The notes under the pieces were generated by a model, which worked only from the letters and a program-made list of their open reading frames with translations, made no database searches and was not told the origin of the DNA. A stretch of 64,000 nucleotides of DNA from an uncultured Flavobacteriaceae bacterium (GTDB lineage Bacteria > Bacteroidota > Bacteroidia > Flavobacteriales > Flavobacteriaceae): contig CANMSA010000009.1 in assembly GCA_947500385.1 (NCBI GenBank), positions 160,371 through 224,370 of the forward strand, given 5' to 3'. Shown one piece after another: positions 1 to 9,247 of this stretch (positions are counted from its first letter, which is position 1; every line of letters starts with the position of its first letter). The position numbers and the translations under genes are program-made.

Positions 1-282
1 CAACATAAGAATACTGATCGCCGTAAACTGCTTGGTCATAGACCCTATTTCAAAGACATTTTCGGGCTTCATGGGTACCTTTAGTTCCAGATTGGCCATT
101 CCAAATGCCTTTCGATAAAGTACTTTCCCCTCTTTGGCGATCAGCACGGTGAGTCCGGGCGCATCGGGACGATGTAGGTTTTGTAAAGTAGCATCGAACG
201 CTGCTTCGGAAATTTGCGAATAGGAGATTTGAAGGCACAAAAATAAAAAGGCACCCCGCAACACAAGCGTCATTTTTTTCAT
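1..282 (-). CDS. Serine hydrolase, beta-lactamase/class C family (partial)
   Basis: Only the first 94 codons are in the window; the gene runs off the left edge with an open frame. The product starts with a Sec signal peptide (about residues 1-22, ending SYSQ). The mature part fits the beta-lactamase/penicillin-binding fold: a strand reading GLTVLIAKEGKVLYRKAFG and then SMTK at 81-84, which matches the SxxK motif with Ser81 as nucleophile and Lys84 as general base. Family members are secreted or periplasmic esterases, D-amino-acid peptidases or beta-lactam-hydrolysing enzymes. The substrate cannot be told from this fragment. The start is the ATG at 282, which gives the signal peptide directly. 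Confidence 0.8.
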   Translation of the reverse strand, partial: MKKMTLVLRGAFLFLCLQISYSQISEAAFDATLQNLHRPDAPGLTVLIAKEGKVLYRKAFGMANLELKVPMKPENVFEIGSMTKQFTAISILML

Positions 283-408
283 ATGTATGGTTTTAGATTG
301 ATGAACAACAACCATACGACGACACAAAAAAAGTTAGGTTACAACAAAGCTGTATTTTTTTATGCTAAAGTATTTTTTGTGCCGAATTCGGCAAAAATCG
401 AAACATCC

Positions 409-2121
409 TCAGTTTTTTACGAACGTGAAGTAGGCTATCGGAGGATCCACTTCAGAACCGTTCCCCAAGGGCGCTTCGGTTATTCTAAAAATAGGAGCGG
501 CGGGGACAGTAGGATCGTTCGCCGTAATAAAAGTAGGGCCGCTGTCGGTGCCCGCATCGTAGGAAGTTCCCCCGACCATCATTGACCCTATGAACATGCC
601 GTTATTGAACAAATTAACATCTCTGACCGCTACGAACCAATCCGGACTTGGGGCGATCATACTTACCAAAGTGACCAAGGAGAATTCTTCGGTCACTTGT
701 ACGGTGGCCGACACTTCCGTGGTCCCAGTGCCCAAACCGCCCACATTTATAAAACGAAGGGCTTCCCCCGTTGCAACGATGTTTTGTATTTCGTCTGACA
801 AGGGGCTGTTCCTTCCTCTTTCCGCCATGTCCTTAATGCCTGTACTCGCCAATTCGCCCGCTTTAAAAAAGGAAGCCCCGGATTTGTGCACCATCCCGAT
901 TGCTTGGGAGAAATGATCACTTCCGGTAGGGAAATCCGTTGGGTGATTGACGGCGGTCCAATTCGTACGGAAGGTTACCGTATAGGTTGCGGTTTGCTGG
1001 TTTACGGTTATATAGCCCGTTTTGGTCTCTGTATCCCCACCGGCCGAATTGGTTGCCATCAATTGCACTTCATAGGTGCCAAAATTGGGATACCGTACAA
1101 CCGGGTTTTGCTCGGAACTGGTGGCCGGGTCGCCCCCTTGAAACGTCCATTCCCAAGTGGTGGGGTCATTAGTGCTGGCATCTGTAAAGGTGATGTCCTG
1201 TCCGCTAGTGATAATCGTTGCATCTGCCGAAAAATCCGCTTCCGGTGCGATTACGGGAACGGTTACGGTGATATAATCGGTTTTAGTGATCAGATCATCC
1301 CCATCGGCATTGATAGCGGTAAGACTAACCGCATACGTACCGGCGTTTTCATAGGTAACCGTGGGGTTTTGATCGGTACTTGTACCGGGGTCGCCCCCCT
1401 CAAAAACCCACATCCAACTAGTAGGGTCATTGGTACTTTCATCGGTAAAATCAACCGATGTTCCTGTCTCAATATTGGTACGCGAAGCGCTGAAGGCGGC
1501 AACTGGCGGTATTGGGATATCCGCAATAACAATATAATCAGTTTTGGTTTCCATGCCCTCCCCTTCCTCATTGGTCGCCGTGAGTGTCACACTATAGGTA
1601 CCTTCGGCAGCATACGAAACACTGGGGTGTTGGTCCGCGCTAGCGGCCGGATCGCCTCCCGGGAATTCCCATGACCAACTAGTGGGCATATTGGTGCTTT
1701 CATCAGTAAAGACAATGGCAACCCCTGTTTCCGCTTCGGTAGCCGAGGCCGAAAAACCCACAACCGGTGGCATACCGGGATCAACAACCGTAATATAGGT
1801 TGCTTTGGTCTCTACATCCTCCCCATCTGCATTACCCGCCTTGAGCGTCACCGAATAATTCCCCGCAGTAGTATAGGTCACTTCTACCGCCTTGTCCGTG
1901 CTTGTTGCCGGGCTGCCGCCTGCAAAGGTCCATTCGTAACTGGTAGCCCCTTCGGATGCATTGCTAAAACGAACAGACTCCCCACTTTCGATCATCGTTA
2001 CATCCGCAGCGAAGTCCGCAACCGGGAGAATGGGCGGATCCACGTTCAAAGGGGATTCCGAATCGGAGGAGCAAGCCATTACCAATAAACATACAAACAA
2101 ATACGAAATCGTCTTTTTCAT
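409..2121 (-). CDS. Lipoprotein with four PKD domains and a spondin domain
   Basis: I chose the ATG at 2121 because it gives a clean lipoprotein signal (MKKTISYLF..., lipobox cysteine 17); an upstream in-frame start would add 21 unlikely residues. Four tandem PKD domains occupy roughly residues 33-114, 117-200, 203-286 and 290-373, each with an FTDEST-like strand, a WxW(T/E/V)F core and a GGDPA motif. The last 190 residues resemble the spondin N-terminal domain, including a YTVTFRTNW start, NHPTDFP, and the hallmark SPDWFVAV. PKD modules usually act as extracellular spacers or binders, and spondin domains are linked to matrix adhesion. The acidic stretch after the cysteine (SSDSES) suits surface exposure. 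A role in adhesion is inferred. Confidence 0.85.
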   Translation of the reverse strand: MKKTISYLFVCLLVMACSSDSESPLNVDPPILPVADFAADVTMIESGESVRFSNASEGATSYEWTFAGGSPATSTDKAVEVTYTTAGNYSVTLKAGNADGEDVETKATYITVVDPGMPPVVGFSASATEAETGVAIVFTDESTNMPTSWSWEFPGGDPAASADQHPSVSYAAEGTYSVTLTATNEEGEGMETKTDYIVIADIPIPPVAAFSASRTNIETGTSVDFTDESTNDPTSWMWVFEGGDPGTSTDQNPTVTYENAGTYAVSLTAINADGDDLITKTDYITVTVPVIAPEADFSADATIITSGQDITFTDASTNDPTTWEWTFQGGDPATSSEQNPVVRYPNFGTYEVQLMATNSAGGDTETKTGYITVNQQTATYTVTFRTNWTAVNHPTDFPTGSDHFSQAIGMVHKSGASFFKAGELASTGIKDMAERGRNSPLSDEIQNIVATGEALRFINVGGLGTGTTEVSATVQVTEEFSLVTLVSMIAPSPDWFVAVRDVNLFNNGMFIGSMMVGGTSYDAGTDSGPTFITANDPTVPAAPIFRITEAPLGNGSEVDPPIAYFTFVKN

Positions 2122-2325
2122 AGCAACCTTTAAAAAGACTGAAACACAGTCCCATAGATACAAATATAATCCCTGTCGTCGCATCAGGCATCACAAAAGT
2201 ATCACAGGACATCGCTGTAAAACGCAAGCTTCCAAAATTTAAACATACAAGGCTCCTATAAGCACCAACATGGTTCACTACCAGCGGTACCCATTCAGCT
2301 CCTCGCTACTAGTATTGTTTCAAAG

Positions 2326-3117
2326 CTATGATGCTAACCACCTTGGGTTTCGTATCGCCGGAATTATGGAAATGTTGTAGCCCCCAAAACGTTCCATATA
2401 ATCCTGCAGGGAGGTCCCATAGGCATCCTTTACATTGCCCTTTCCACCAGAGCGAAGGTATTTTTGTACGTTCCCCGGCCCCGACAAGTGTGCCGCGGCA
2501 ATAATACCCGATTCCGTAATCAAGACTCCATTGACCCGTCGTCCACCAAAGTTTCTAATTTCATTGCGAAGAATCCATTTGTTGCGAGACACATTCAAGA
2601 CGAAAGCTGTTTCTTGCTGTTTTGGGTTGTTCAAAAAAAAGTTTGTGTCCCGAATTCCCAAAACCCGTAAGGTGCTCGCACCAAATTGGTATTTTCCCAA
2701 GTACCCCAAGCTGTTTACGATACCATAATCCCCTCCAGATTCGCGATATCCTAACACTTCCTTAAAAGTATAAAAGGTCTTAAAGCCATAAGCAGGCTTA
2801 AAAAGAGGTGATACAGGTTTCTTTTTTAAAGAAGGTATTGGCAAGGCCGAAGGCAATGACCTGGTATTCGGTACTATTGCCGTTTTTATCATGGCCATAT
2901 TAAAGGCGGTGTGTCCCTTTTTCGCCCCTAATTGCTCCGCACAAATGACAATAGCTGTACTTAGTAATACAAAACCTATGGTAACCGGTACATGTAATTC
3001 CTTTTTACTTCGTACATGCTTGAAAAGGGAAAGGCTCTTTTGACCCAAGAACACCAGGTGCTTTGCAGTCCTTGCAAACAATTCCCTATTAAAGCGACTT
3101 TCTTTTAAAACCAACAT
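2326..3117 (-). CDS. Membrane-anchored lytic transglycosylase-like protein
   Basis: The protein has 263 residues. A basic N-terminus precedes one hydrophobic segment at about 45-62, so the rest is probably periplasmic. The C-terminal 150 residues contain RESGGDYGIVNSLGYLGKYQFG, similar to the ESxG...GxxQ core of lysozyme-like lytic transglycosylases, with the Glu of ESGG as the expected catalytic acid. A later segment (GIIAAAHLSGPGN) fits the AxxHxxG stretch of these folds. Such enzymes cleave peptidoglycan glycan strands. It stands alone on the minus strand, divergent from the small lipoprotein at 3343, with about 225 bp between them. Enzyme activity is inferred from motifs only. Confidence 0.65.
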   Translation of the reverse strand: MLVLKESRFNRELFARTAKHLVFLGQKSLSLFKHVRSKKELHVPVTIGFVLLSTAIVICAEQLGAKKGHTAFNMAMIKTAIVPNTRSLPSALPIPSLKKKPVSPLFKPAYGFKTFYTFKEVLGYRESGGDYGIVNSLGYLGKYQFGASTLRVLGIRDTNFFLNNPKQQETAFVLNVSRNKWILRNEIRNFGGRRVNGVLITESGIIAAAHLSGPGNVQKYLRSGGKGNVKDAYGTSLQDYMERFGGYNISIIPAIRNPRWLAS

Positions 3118-3342
3118 AGTGTTATGACATTGCTTTACCTAGGTATGTTATAAGGCAAAAAACCCCCAATTCAGGAGCAAGAAAAAAGTATCCGGTTTAC
3201 ACAAAAAAATAAAAATGACGCACTCAAAAACTTGTCCTATATGGCACTGGTATTTGAAAACATGTTTGAGGCGGGCATTGTTGGTTGATCATGGTGCAAC
3301 CCTATATCATCATCCGCATCTTTTAGTAAATAGCTTCGTACC

Positions 3343-3819
3343 ATGAAAAGTAGCGTTGTACTCCAAGTGGCCTTATTCAGCTTATGTATTGGTATCATTT
3401 CCTGCGATAATGACAATGAACTCCAACCTGATTTTATCTCAGCGAACCTAAATGCCCAAAGCTGGAAGGCACTGCCCGAGCTTACCATCGATACCAGGAC
3501 CGACACCCTAACGTTGTTAGGGGTAGGAAATGAACAGGTCATTGCTTTCAAACTTAAATTTAATGGAGAAGGTGTTTATGATCTGTCCGGAACACAAGCC
3601 AACTATTATACAACCGTCGGCGGTGATGCGCTAACCAGTTTATATACCCTTGGGGAAACCGCGTCTTCCCAAATAACGATCACGGCTTACAATTCGGAAC
3701 AAAACACCATAAAGGGGAATTTTGAAATAGTACTTGTCAAAGAGTGGAGCAACCCTGAAAACGATTTGAACGAGTTAAATTTTACCCAAGGTCGCTTTAA
3801 AGCGACGATTACTAATTAG
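3343..3819 (+). CDS. Small lipoprotein, DUF6252-like
   Basis: The product has 158 residues with a lipoprotein signal; Cys21 is followed by DNDNE, an acid-rich stretch resembling the surface-export signal of flavobacterial lipoproteins. The mature part begins with DFISANLNAQSWKALPE, which resembles the F-A-x-(V/L)-N/D-G-x-x-W opening of DUF6252 proteins, and ends with FTQGRFKATITN, a G-x-F-x-(A/G)-T terminal strand also common there. It is a predicted all-beta protein of unknown function. Its stop lies 9 bp from the convergent methyltransferase gene. Assignment to DUF6252 is by recall of the pattern, not a search. Confidence 0.65.
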   Translation: MKSSVVLQVALFSLCIGIISCDNDNELQPDFISANLNAQSWKALPELTIDTRTDTLTLLGVGNEQVIAFKLKFNGEGVYDLSGTQANYYTTVGGDALTSLYTLGETASSQITITAYNSEQNTIKGNFEIVLVKEWSNPENDLNELNFTQGRFKATITN

Positions 3820-3828
3820 AGGAGAAAA

Positions 3829-4503
3829 CTACATCCGATACAGGGTGGTAACAATAACCCCCGTACCAGCTAGGGGAACAACCCGTACCAATTCTATTTC
3901 TTCCATTATCCTAAAATGAAAAGGGGCTTTGGTCAGGCATAGGCCGCTCCGTTTTTTCAGCCTTGTCCCCTGTCCTGAAATCAGGTCTTTATTGGGTTCA
4001 AAATCGCCTTCGGGCAGGTGTTCCGTAATGATTGCATATTGAAAAGCCTTAAGCTTCGAAAGGATGCTTTGCACTTCACTATTTGATACATGTTGCAATA
4101 CTTGTCGCAGCAGTGCACACTGCCCGGAGGGCAAATCATCCACAGCGATATCCAAACAATGAAATACTAGATTCTCCGCTTTAAATTTTGCTTTGTTCCG
4201 TGCGATAAGCGCCGACACGATATCTACGGCAACATACTTTTTGGCATATGGTACCAATTCCTTTCCGATATTGAAATCCCCACACCCCAAATCACATACC
4301 ACCAACGGTCGTTCAAAAGAAGTTAAGAATGCGGTAACCGCCTTCAGGTAAGGTACTACAAGCTCAGGTTCATGGGAACCGGTACCTGAATAAAAATCAG
4401 CTTGGTCGCCTCCCCATAGCTTCATTTCATATACCTGCTCCATGGCCGCTTTCGTTGGCCATGGCTTTTTTGTGCGAATGGGCTTCTCTTCGTTATGCAT
4501 CAT
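3829..4503 (-). CDS. Class I SAM-dependent methyltransferase
   Basis: The 224-residue protein has a Rossmann methyltransferase core: motif I reads VVCDLGCGDFNIG, followed by YVAVDIVS for the acidic loop that binds the SAM ribose, and VFHCLDI as motif II. No signal peptide or membrane segment is visible, so it should be cytoplasmic. The N-terminus carries KLWGGDQADFYSGTGSHEPE, a region often found in small-molecule methyltransferases of this group. The acceptor substrate cannot be deduced. Two adjacent ATG codons (4503 and 4500) are possible starts. The gene is convergent with the preceding lipoprotein and divergent from the ABC transporter genes. Confidence 0.8.
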   Translation of the reverse strand: MMHNEEKPIRTKKPWPTKAAMEQVYEMKLWGGDQADFYSGTGSHEPELVVPYLKAVTAFLTSFERPLVVCDLGCGDFNIGKELVPYAKKYVAVDIVSALIARNKAKFKAENLVFHCLDIAVDDLPSGQCALLRQVLQHVSNSEVQSILSKLKAFQYAIITEHLPEGDFEPNKDLISGQGTRLKKRSGLCLTKAPFHFRIMEEIELVRVVPLAGTGVIVTTLYRM

Positions 4504-4653
4504 ACACTTGGCAACTTTCTAAAACAAATATTTCGGCTTTTAAAAATACTATTAAAAGAGGCGCCGCACTTTACTATCATCCATTATTCTGTAAGCCCAG
4601 CTTCTTGATATGGCTTATTTTAGCGTTTTTAGTAGTTTTAGAAAAAGTTACCG

Positions 4654-5571
4654 ATGAAAGGGTATTTCCTACTTCAGTTCAAGATGCTTAACCGGTCGTT
4701 GACAGCCTTTGGCTTTCCTCCCTTGTTGGCCTACATACTGCTACCGGCATGTTTTGTGGGGCTATCGGGCTACTTGTTTTCCAAAACGGAATTTGCCGAA
4801 TATATATTTCTTCTACTGGCGTTTGCACTACTCATCAAACAAACCGGAAGAAAAAGAAACGAATTTTTAAAGTCCTGTTTTACAAGAACAGATTATATAA
4901 AACTAAGGCTGCTAGAGAACTTCGTGTTGATGCTTCCCTTCGCCATGTACTTGATTTTTGCGAAAGCAGCCATTTTCGTTATTCCACTGGTGGTGATCGC
5001 CGTTGTTTTTGTTTTTATCACCAATAACACCACCTTACATTTTACCATACCTACTCCGTTCTACAAAAAACCCTTTGAATTCAGTGTGGGCTTTAGAAAC
5101 ACTTTTTTCTTTTTCCCTATCGCCTATATACTCACTTACATTGCTGTTTCTGAAGGCAATTTTAATCTTGGGCTTTTTTCGATCATACTGGTCTTTTTAG
5201 TCGCAATGTCTTATTATTCCAAGCTTGAAGATGAATACTATATCTGGTCTTACGGTGTATCGAGCCATCTTTTCCTTATCGAAAAAATCAAAACGGCATT
5301 GGGGTATATAACCGTCTTGGTGCTCCCAATTTTAATCACCTTGAGCATCTATTTTACAACAGAATTGACCACCTTATTCACTTTTCTACTTATTGCGTAT
5401 GCCTATCTAATAACCGTAATTTTAGGCAAGTACGCAGTCTATCCAAACGAAATGAACATCCCACAAGGAATACTGATCGCCGTTAGCTTGCTTTTTCCAC
5501 CTATTTTATTGGGCATTATCCCATATTTCTTTTTTCAATCTAAAAAACGGTTAACCAGCCTGCTGCCATGA
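4654..5571 (+). CDS. ABC transporter membrane protein (putative permease)
   Basis: The product has 305 residues with about eight hydrophobic segments spread over its length and no soluble domain. The stop codon overlaps the start of the ATPase gene by 4 nt (ATGA at 5568-5571), which implies translational coupling and is the main reason to call it the permease partner. The sequence itself does not match a permease family I recognise. With one permease and one ATPase it would form a heterotetrameric exporter-like ABC-2-type complex in the inner membrane. The substrate is unknown. Confidence 0.65.
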   Translation: MKGYFLLQFKMLNRSLTAFGFPPLLAYILLPACFVGLSGYLFSKTEFAEYIFLLLAFALLIKQTGRKRNEFLKSCFTRTDYIKLRLLENFVLMLPFAMYLIFAKAAIFVIPLVVIAVVFVFITNNTTLHFTIPTPFYKKPFEFSVGFRNTFFFFPIAYILTYIAVSEGNFNLGLFSIILVFLVAMSYYSKLEDEYYIWSYGVSSHLFLIEKIKTALGYITVLVLPILITLSIYFTTELTTLFTFLLIAYAYLITVILGKYAVYPNEMNIPQGILIAVSLLFPPILLGIIPYFFFQSKKRLTSLLP

Positions 5572-6248
5572 TAAAAATCGAGAAGCTCTCAAAACAATAC
5601 GGCCAAATTCAAGCGCTTAGAGATGTGAATATCACATTCGAAAAGGGAAAAGTATATGGCATTATCGGCGAAAACGGGGCAGGAAAAACCACCTTGTTTC
5701 GATGTATTGCGGGACTTGAAAAATATGACGGACAGATAACATCTGATTTCAAAAACTTAAAGAATCACTTGGGGTTCTTAATGACCGAGCCTTTTTTCTT
5801 TTCAAAAATTACGGGTATTGAATACCTACGACTGCTCGGAAATGCCCGAAATATAAAAGCACTGAACATTCAAGAAAACAATGTATTTGACCTTCCTTTA
5901 AGCCAATATGCCGCTACCTACTCTACCGGTATGAAAAAGAAATTGGCTTTGACAGCCATTCTTTTGCAGGGCAACGCCTTCTTTATTTTGGACGAACCCT
6001 TTAACGGAGTAGACATTGAAAGTAATATCCTCATCGTTGAAATAATTCGTACGCTAAAAGCGCTGGGCAAAACGGTATTGATCGCTTCGCATATCTTTTC
6101 AACCTTGGCCGAAACCTGCGATGAAATGCATCTTTTAAAAAAAGGGGAATTGATTAACACTGTTGTAAAAGAAGGCTTTGGGAAACTTGAACATGAAATG
6201 AGGGATGTTACGATTGGAAATAGAATTGAAAAATTAAATATTACTTAG
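5568..6248 (+). CDS. ABC transporter ATP-binding protein
   Basis: The 226-residue protein is a single nucleotide-binding domain. The Walker A motif GENGAGKT is at 34-41, a signature-like STGMKKKLAL follows at 119-128, Walker B is FFILDEP at 138-144, and the switch His lies in ASHIF near 178. The signature is STGMK instead of LSGGQ, a variation seen in several ABC-2 exporter ATPases. It couples ATP hydrolysis to transport by the membrane protein encoded immediately upstream, with which it overlaps by 4 nt. Cytoplasmic face of the inner membrane. Confidence 0.93.
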   Translation: MIKIEKLSKQYGQIQALRDVNITFEKGKVYGIIGENGAGKTTLFRCIAGLEKYDGQITSDFKNLKNHLGFLMTEPFFFSKITGIEYLRLLGNARNIKALNIQENNVFDLPLSQYAATYSTGMKKKLALTAILLQGNAFFILDEPFNGVDIESNILIVEIIRTLKALGKTVLIASHIFSTLAETCDEMHLLKKGELINTVVKEGFGKLEHEMRDVTIGNRIEKLNIT

Positions 6249-6493
6249 AAAATGAACCACTTACTGCCTGCCATACGGTTGAAATCGTGTGATTGGTATC
6301 GGTATTGGCGAGGTTTGTTTTTTAAAACAAGGAGGCTTTGGCTATACATTTAATTAACATAGAACTGCGATATATGTTTTCTGAAGTTCCCCAAAGAAGT
6401 ATGGTTTACTAATTGAAAGTCATGCTTTGCTCATTACATGTTTTACGAGTTGTACTACCGCCCTAATTTTGGATAAAAACAATACCCTAAAAC

Positions 6494-7474
6494 ATGAAAC
6501 AACTATATAAGGTGCTGTTGTTCTTGCTGCTTTTCGCCTCCTGTAAATCCCTGAAAAAAAATGATTCCGATATGGATACGGTTTTATTCAACAAGGGGTT
6601 GGCAATTTTTGAAGTCATAGAAGAAGCAGGTTTTGATTATGAATTGGAAAAAATAGATACTACCACAACAGAGGGTCAAATAAAGTTCGAAACCCTTGCT
6701 ACCAAAAAAGAGGATATATTGGATTTTGCACTTGAACAATTTGAAAGCTTAGCGGATAAGTACCCTGATTCAAAATTGTATCCCAAAGCTTTATACAACC
6801 TTGCCCACATTTGTTCAATTTTGGAATATGAACAAGACGAAATCAATTATCTAAAAAAGATTTTAAACAGCGATGCCAATGATAAAGAAGACAGTGGTAG
6901 AAAAGGTCTCATGTCAAATCCCTATGCCAATTTTAAAAATGACGCTAGTAATCGATTGGTAGAAATTTACATCAACAAAGGTGATTTTGATAAAGCCCTA
7001 ACCTATCAAAAACTAAATGAAAAATATCCCTTTCAACATTTTTGTGGAAATGCTTTTGCAGAAGACGAACTAAAAACCGCAGAAAAATATGCCAAAATCT
7101 ATAATGGAAAGGGAGATACTGAAAAAGCCCTGAAATATTTGTTACCCCACCTCTTCGATCATGGTTTGGCCAATAATTTGTTTCTTGTAAAATTGACGAT
7201 TGAAACTTTAAAAAAAGACAATAGTATATCCGCTATTCAAGCAAAATTCGACCAGTCAATACGTGCTATCTATTCGAAAAAGCATCGTTCAAAGGATGCA
7301 TGGGCTAGTTATTATATTCGTTTTCAGGATACCGAGATACGTATACCCACCTGGAATCTACGCCATGGCTTAGACAAAAAGGAAATAGAAGCGGAAATAG
7401 AACAATCAATTTTGGTCTCGACGTTTTATAAAATGCTACACGCACAAAAACAGCCTGTACTTCCCAAATTATAA
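6494..7474 (+). CDS. TPR-type lipoprotein
   Basis: The 326-residue product begins with a lipoprotein signal (lipobox FASC, Cys17, followed by KSLKK). The mature part is alpha-helical with several TPR-like pairs: ALEQFESLADKYPDSKLYPKAL near 76-100, and similar helices near 155-175 and 190-215. This helical-repeat pattern is typical of outer-membrane scaffold lipoproteins. No enzymatic motif is visible. It has its own 245-bp upstream region after the ABC operon and lies 87 bp before the next gene on the same strand. The specific partner is unknown. TPR assignment is by pattern and moderate. Confidence 0.6.
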   Translation: MKQLYKVLLFLLLFASCKSLKKNDSDMDTVLFNKGLAIFEVIEEAGFDYELEKIDTTTTEGQIKFETLATKKEDILDFALEQFESLADKYPDSKLYPKALYNLAHICSILEYEQDEINYLKKILNSDANDKEDSGRKGLMSNPYANFKNDASNRLVEIYINKGDFDKALTYQKLNEKYPFQHFCGNAFAEDELKTAEKYAKIYNGKGDTEKALKYLLPHLFDHGLANNLFLVKLTIETLKKDNSISAIQAKFDQSIRAIYSKKHRSKDAWASYYIRFQDTEIRIPTWNLRHGLDKKEIEAEIEQSILVSTFYKMLHAQKQPVLPKL

Positions 7475-7561
7475 GGAAAACCGGCACGCGATTGGACAAA
7501 ATAAATACCTCCCCATAAAATCTATGGTCATTTTAAGCGTTTTGAAGGGAATGCTATTTGT

Positions 7562-8179
7562 ATGTCCGAAAAACAAAGCAAAAAAAAGAAGTCGAAAAAG
7601 GCTCAGAAAAAAGGGAAAAGAAACGTCCTTAACTATAAATTATTTTCTACTATCGGGGCAGTGTTTCATGGCATCGTATACCTGCTCATCGATCATACTT
7701 TCTACAACTACCAACTCCTCTGGGGAAGTATTATAGTATGCGGATTGGTTTCGGGAATCTACATCATAGCAAAAACGGGTTTGCACAAAACCAGTAGCTA
7801 TCAAAAAATAAAGGGGGTCAAACTGCACCTGTCAATTTTCCTTATTTGTACACTCCTATTGATGGGGGCTACCTTGCTTATGGGGAATGTCATAAATGGG
7901 ACTTTGTTAGGCCTTAATTATCTGGGGAAAGGCAGGGATTCGAATTCGGTCACCTATAAAATCGACAAAATAGAAAAAAGTAGAAAGGGGGTTAGAAGAT
8001 TTGTTAGAAGAAGGGTACCCACCGTGTATATAGAAAAAGATGGGGAATTAATAGCTCATGACCTACCGGAGCGATACAGCTCCTCAAAGAACTATGAAGA
8101 CTACAAGACCATACAAATGAATGTAAGGAAAGGATTCTTGGGTTTTGAAATTATCGAGACCTACCAATTAATCGAGTAA
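7562..8179 (+). CDS. Hypothetical membrane protein
   Basis: I do not recognise this family. The 205-residue product begins with a strongly basic, lysine-rich stretch (residues 4-22, e.g. KKKKSKKAQKKGKR), then has hydrophobic segments at about 27-45, 50-68 and 85-110. The C-terminal 90 residues are soluble, with a basic KSRKGVRRFVRRR tract and a beta-rich tail. The basic N-terminus is presumably cytoplasmic. The gene ends just upstream of a strong hairpin terminator at 8205-8234. No function can be assigned. Confidence 0.6.
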   Translation: MSEKQSKKKKSKKAQKKGKRNVLNYKLFSTIGAVFHGIVYLLIDHTFYNYQLLWGSIIVCGLVSGIYIIAKTGLHKTSSYQKIKGVKLHLSIFLICTLLLMGATLLMGNVINGTLLGLNYLGKGRDSNSVTYKIDKIEKSRKGVRRFVRRRVPTVYIEKDGELIAHDLPERYSSSKNYEDYKTIQMNVRKGFLGFEIIETYQLIE

Positions 8180-8204
8180 CACCTTTCATTTAGCCTTATA
8201 TTAT

Positions 8205-8234
8205 AAAAAAAACGCAGTTAACTGCGTTTTTTTT
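8205..8234 (+). terminator. Intrinsic terminator, perfect 30-bp palindrome
   Basis: Eight A, the core CGCAGTTAACTGCG, then eight T make an exact palindrome. Transcribed on the plus strand this gives a stem with a minimal loop followed by U8. It lies 25 bp after the membrane-protein gene and 28 bp before the MarR-family gene, so it separates these transcription units. Confidence 0.85.
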
Positions 8235-8262
8235 ATATACCTTTGATTAAAAGTATGTGTTT

Positions 8263-8745
8263 ATGCACGACGATTTGATTAGGGAACTGGGATACTCCAA
8301 CCTCGACACGCGTTTAAAGCGCATCAGCGATAAAATGTCGCATAGCATTCGAGCCATGTACAAGGAATTGAACATCGATATAGAACCGAACTGGTACCTG
8401 GTATTGATTCTCGTAAAAGAAACCCCTTCGATTTCAGTGATGGAAATAGCAAACCGTTTAAAATTTACCCATCAATCGATCATGACCATGACCAACAAAA
8501 TGTGTGCGAATGGGTACCTCAAAAATGCCAAGGACAAGATTGACAAGCGAAAAACCGTGTTTCAACTCACTCCAAAAGCAGCGGAAAAACTACCCATGCT
8601 CCTGCAAATATGGGAACATGGAAAAGTGGCCATCTTCGAAATGCTCAATGAAGATGTTTCGATTATCGAACATATAGAGGTACTAGAGTCTAATTTGGAA
8701 CAACAGTCATTCGGAGCAAGGATGCTTGAAAAACTAAAAGCGTAA
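8263..8745 (+). CDS. MarR-family transcriptional regulator
   Basis: The product has about 160 residues with the winged-helix layout of MarR proteins: SISVMEIANRLKFTHQSIMTMTNKM is the helix-turn-helix (about 65-90), followed by a wing with DKIDKRKTVFQLTPKA that has the conserved DxRxxxxxLT-like pattern. MarR proteins bind DNA as dimers and often respond to small ligands or oxidants. It is the first gene of a tight operon (4 bp to the OsmC gene, then a cupin and a VOC protein). I prefer the ATG at 8263 over an in-frame GTG at 8257. By analogy with OhrR it may control the OsmC gene, but the oxidant-sensing Cys of OhrR is not evident. Confidence 0.85.
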   Translation: MHDDLIRELGYSNLDTRLKRISDKMSHSIRAMYKELNIDIEPNWYLVLILVKETPSISVMEIANRLKFTHQSIMTMTNKMCANGYLKNAKDKIDKRKTVFQLTPKAAEKLPMLLQIWEHGKVAIFEMLNEDVSIIEHIEVLESNLEQQSFGARMLEKLKA

Positions 8746-8749
8746 GGCA

Positions 8750-9220
8750 ATGAAAAATCACCAGTATCAAACACAAATCGAGTGGACAGGAAATCTAGGG
8801 AAAGGTACGCAGAACTACACCTCCTATAGCCGAGATCATACGATTTACATTCAAGGAAAATATGAGAAAATCAACGCATCCTCCGACCCTTTGTTTCGAG
8901 GAGACGCTTCAAGGTACAATCCAGAAGATCTTTTTCTTTCTTCGATAGCGACCTGTCATATGTTATGGTATTTGCATTTGTGCTCGGCGCATAAGATCAT
9001 AGTCACCGAATATACAGATAAGGCAACAGGAATAATGGTGGAAGCGACAGATGGAAGCGGGCGATTTACAACCGTGACCCTGCACCCCAAAGTTACCATC
9101 GATGATCCCCAAAGGATCGCAGAGGCCGATGCCCTGCATAAAGCGGCACATAAAATGTGCTTTATAGCGAACTCCTGCAACTTCGAAATTGGGCACAAAC
9201 CCAAGACCATCGCGCATTAG
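8750..9220 (+). CDS. OsmC/Ohr-family peroxiredoxin-like protein
   Basis: The 156-residue protein fits the OsmC fold: a Pro-Glu-Asp-Leu-Phe-Leu helix (NPEDLFLSSIATCHMLWYLH) carrying Cys69 and a second helix with Cys137 (AAHKMCFIANSC). In OsmC and Ohr, two such cysteines reduce organic hydroperoxides with lipoylated-protein electron donors. Cys78 and Cys143 are additional. It is cytoplasmic. It follows the MarR gene by 4 bp and precedes the cupin by 27 bp, so it is likely part of one stress-responsive operon. Substrate specificity is inferred from the family only. Confidence 0.88.
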   Translation: MKNHQYQTQIEWTGNLGKGTQNYTSYSRDHTIYIQGKYEKINASSDPLFRGDASRYNPEDLFLSSIATCHMLWYLHLCSAHKIIVTEYTDKATGIMVEATDGSGRFTTVTLHPKVTIDDPQRIAEADALHKAAHKMCFIANSCNFEIGHKPKTIAH

Positions 9221-9247
9221 ATAGACTGTACATTTAAAAAAGCGGTA

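Noticed and set aside
886..1674. Long plus-strand frame opposite the PKD lipoprotein
   Set aside because: It is antisense to tandem PKD repeats; the composition is biased and no domain is seen. A shadow frame.
1200..2000. Regular repeats of about 255 bp that might look like an array
   Set aside because: They are the four PKD domains of one gene, not a CRISPR or other repeat array.
6252..6353. 33-codon open frame after the ABC ATPase gene
   Set aside because: It is short, Arg/Trp-rich and has no recognisable motif. It could be a gene remnant but nothing supports it.
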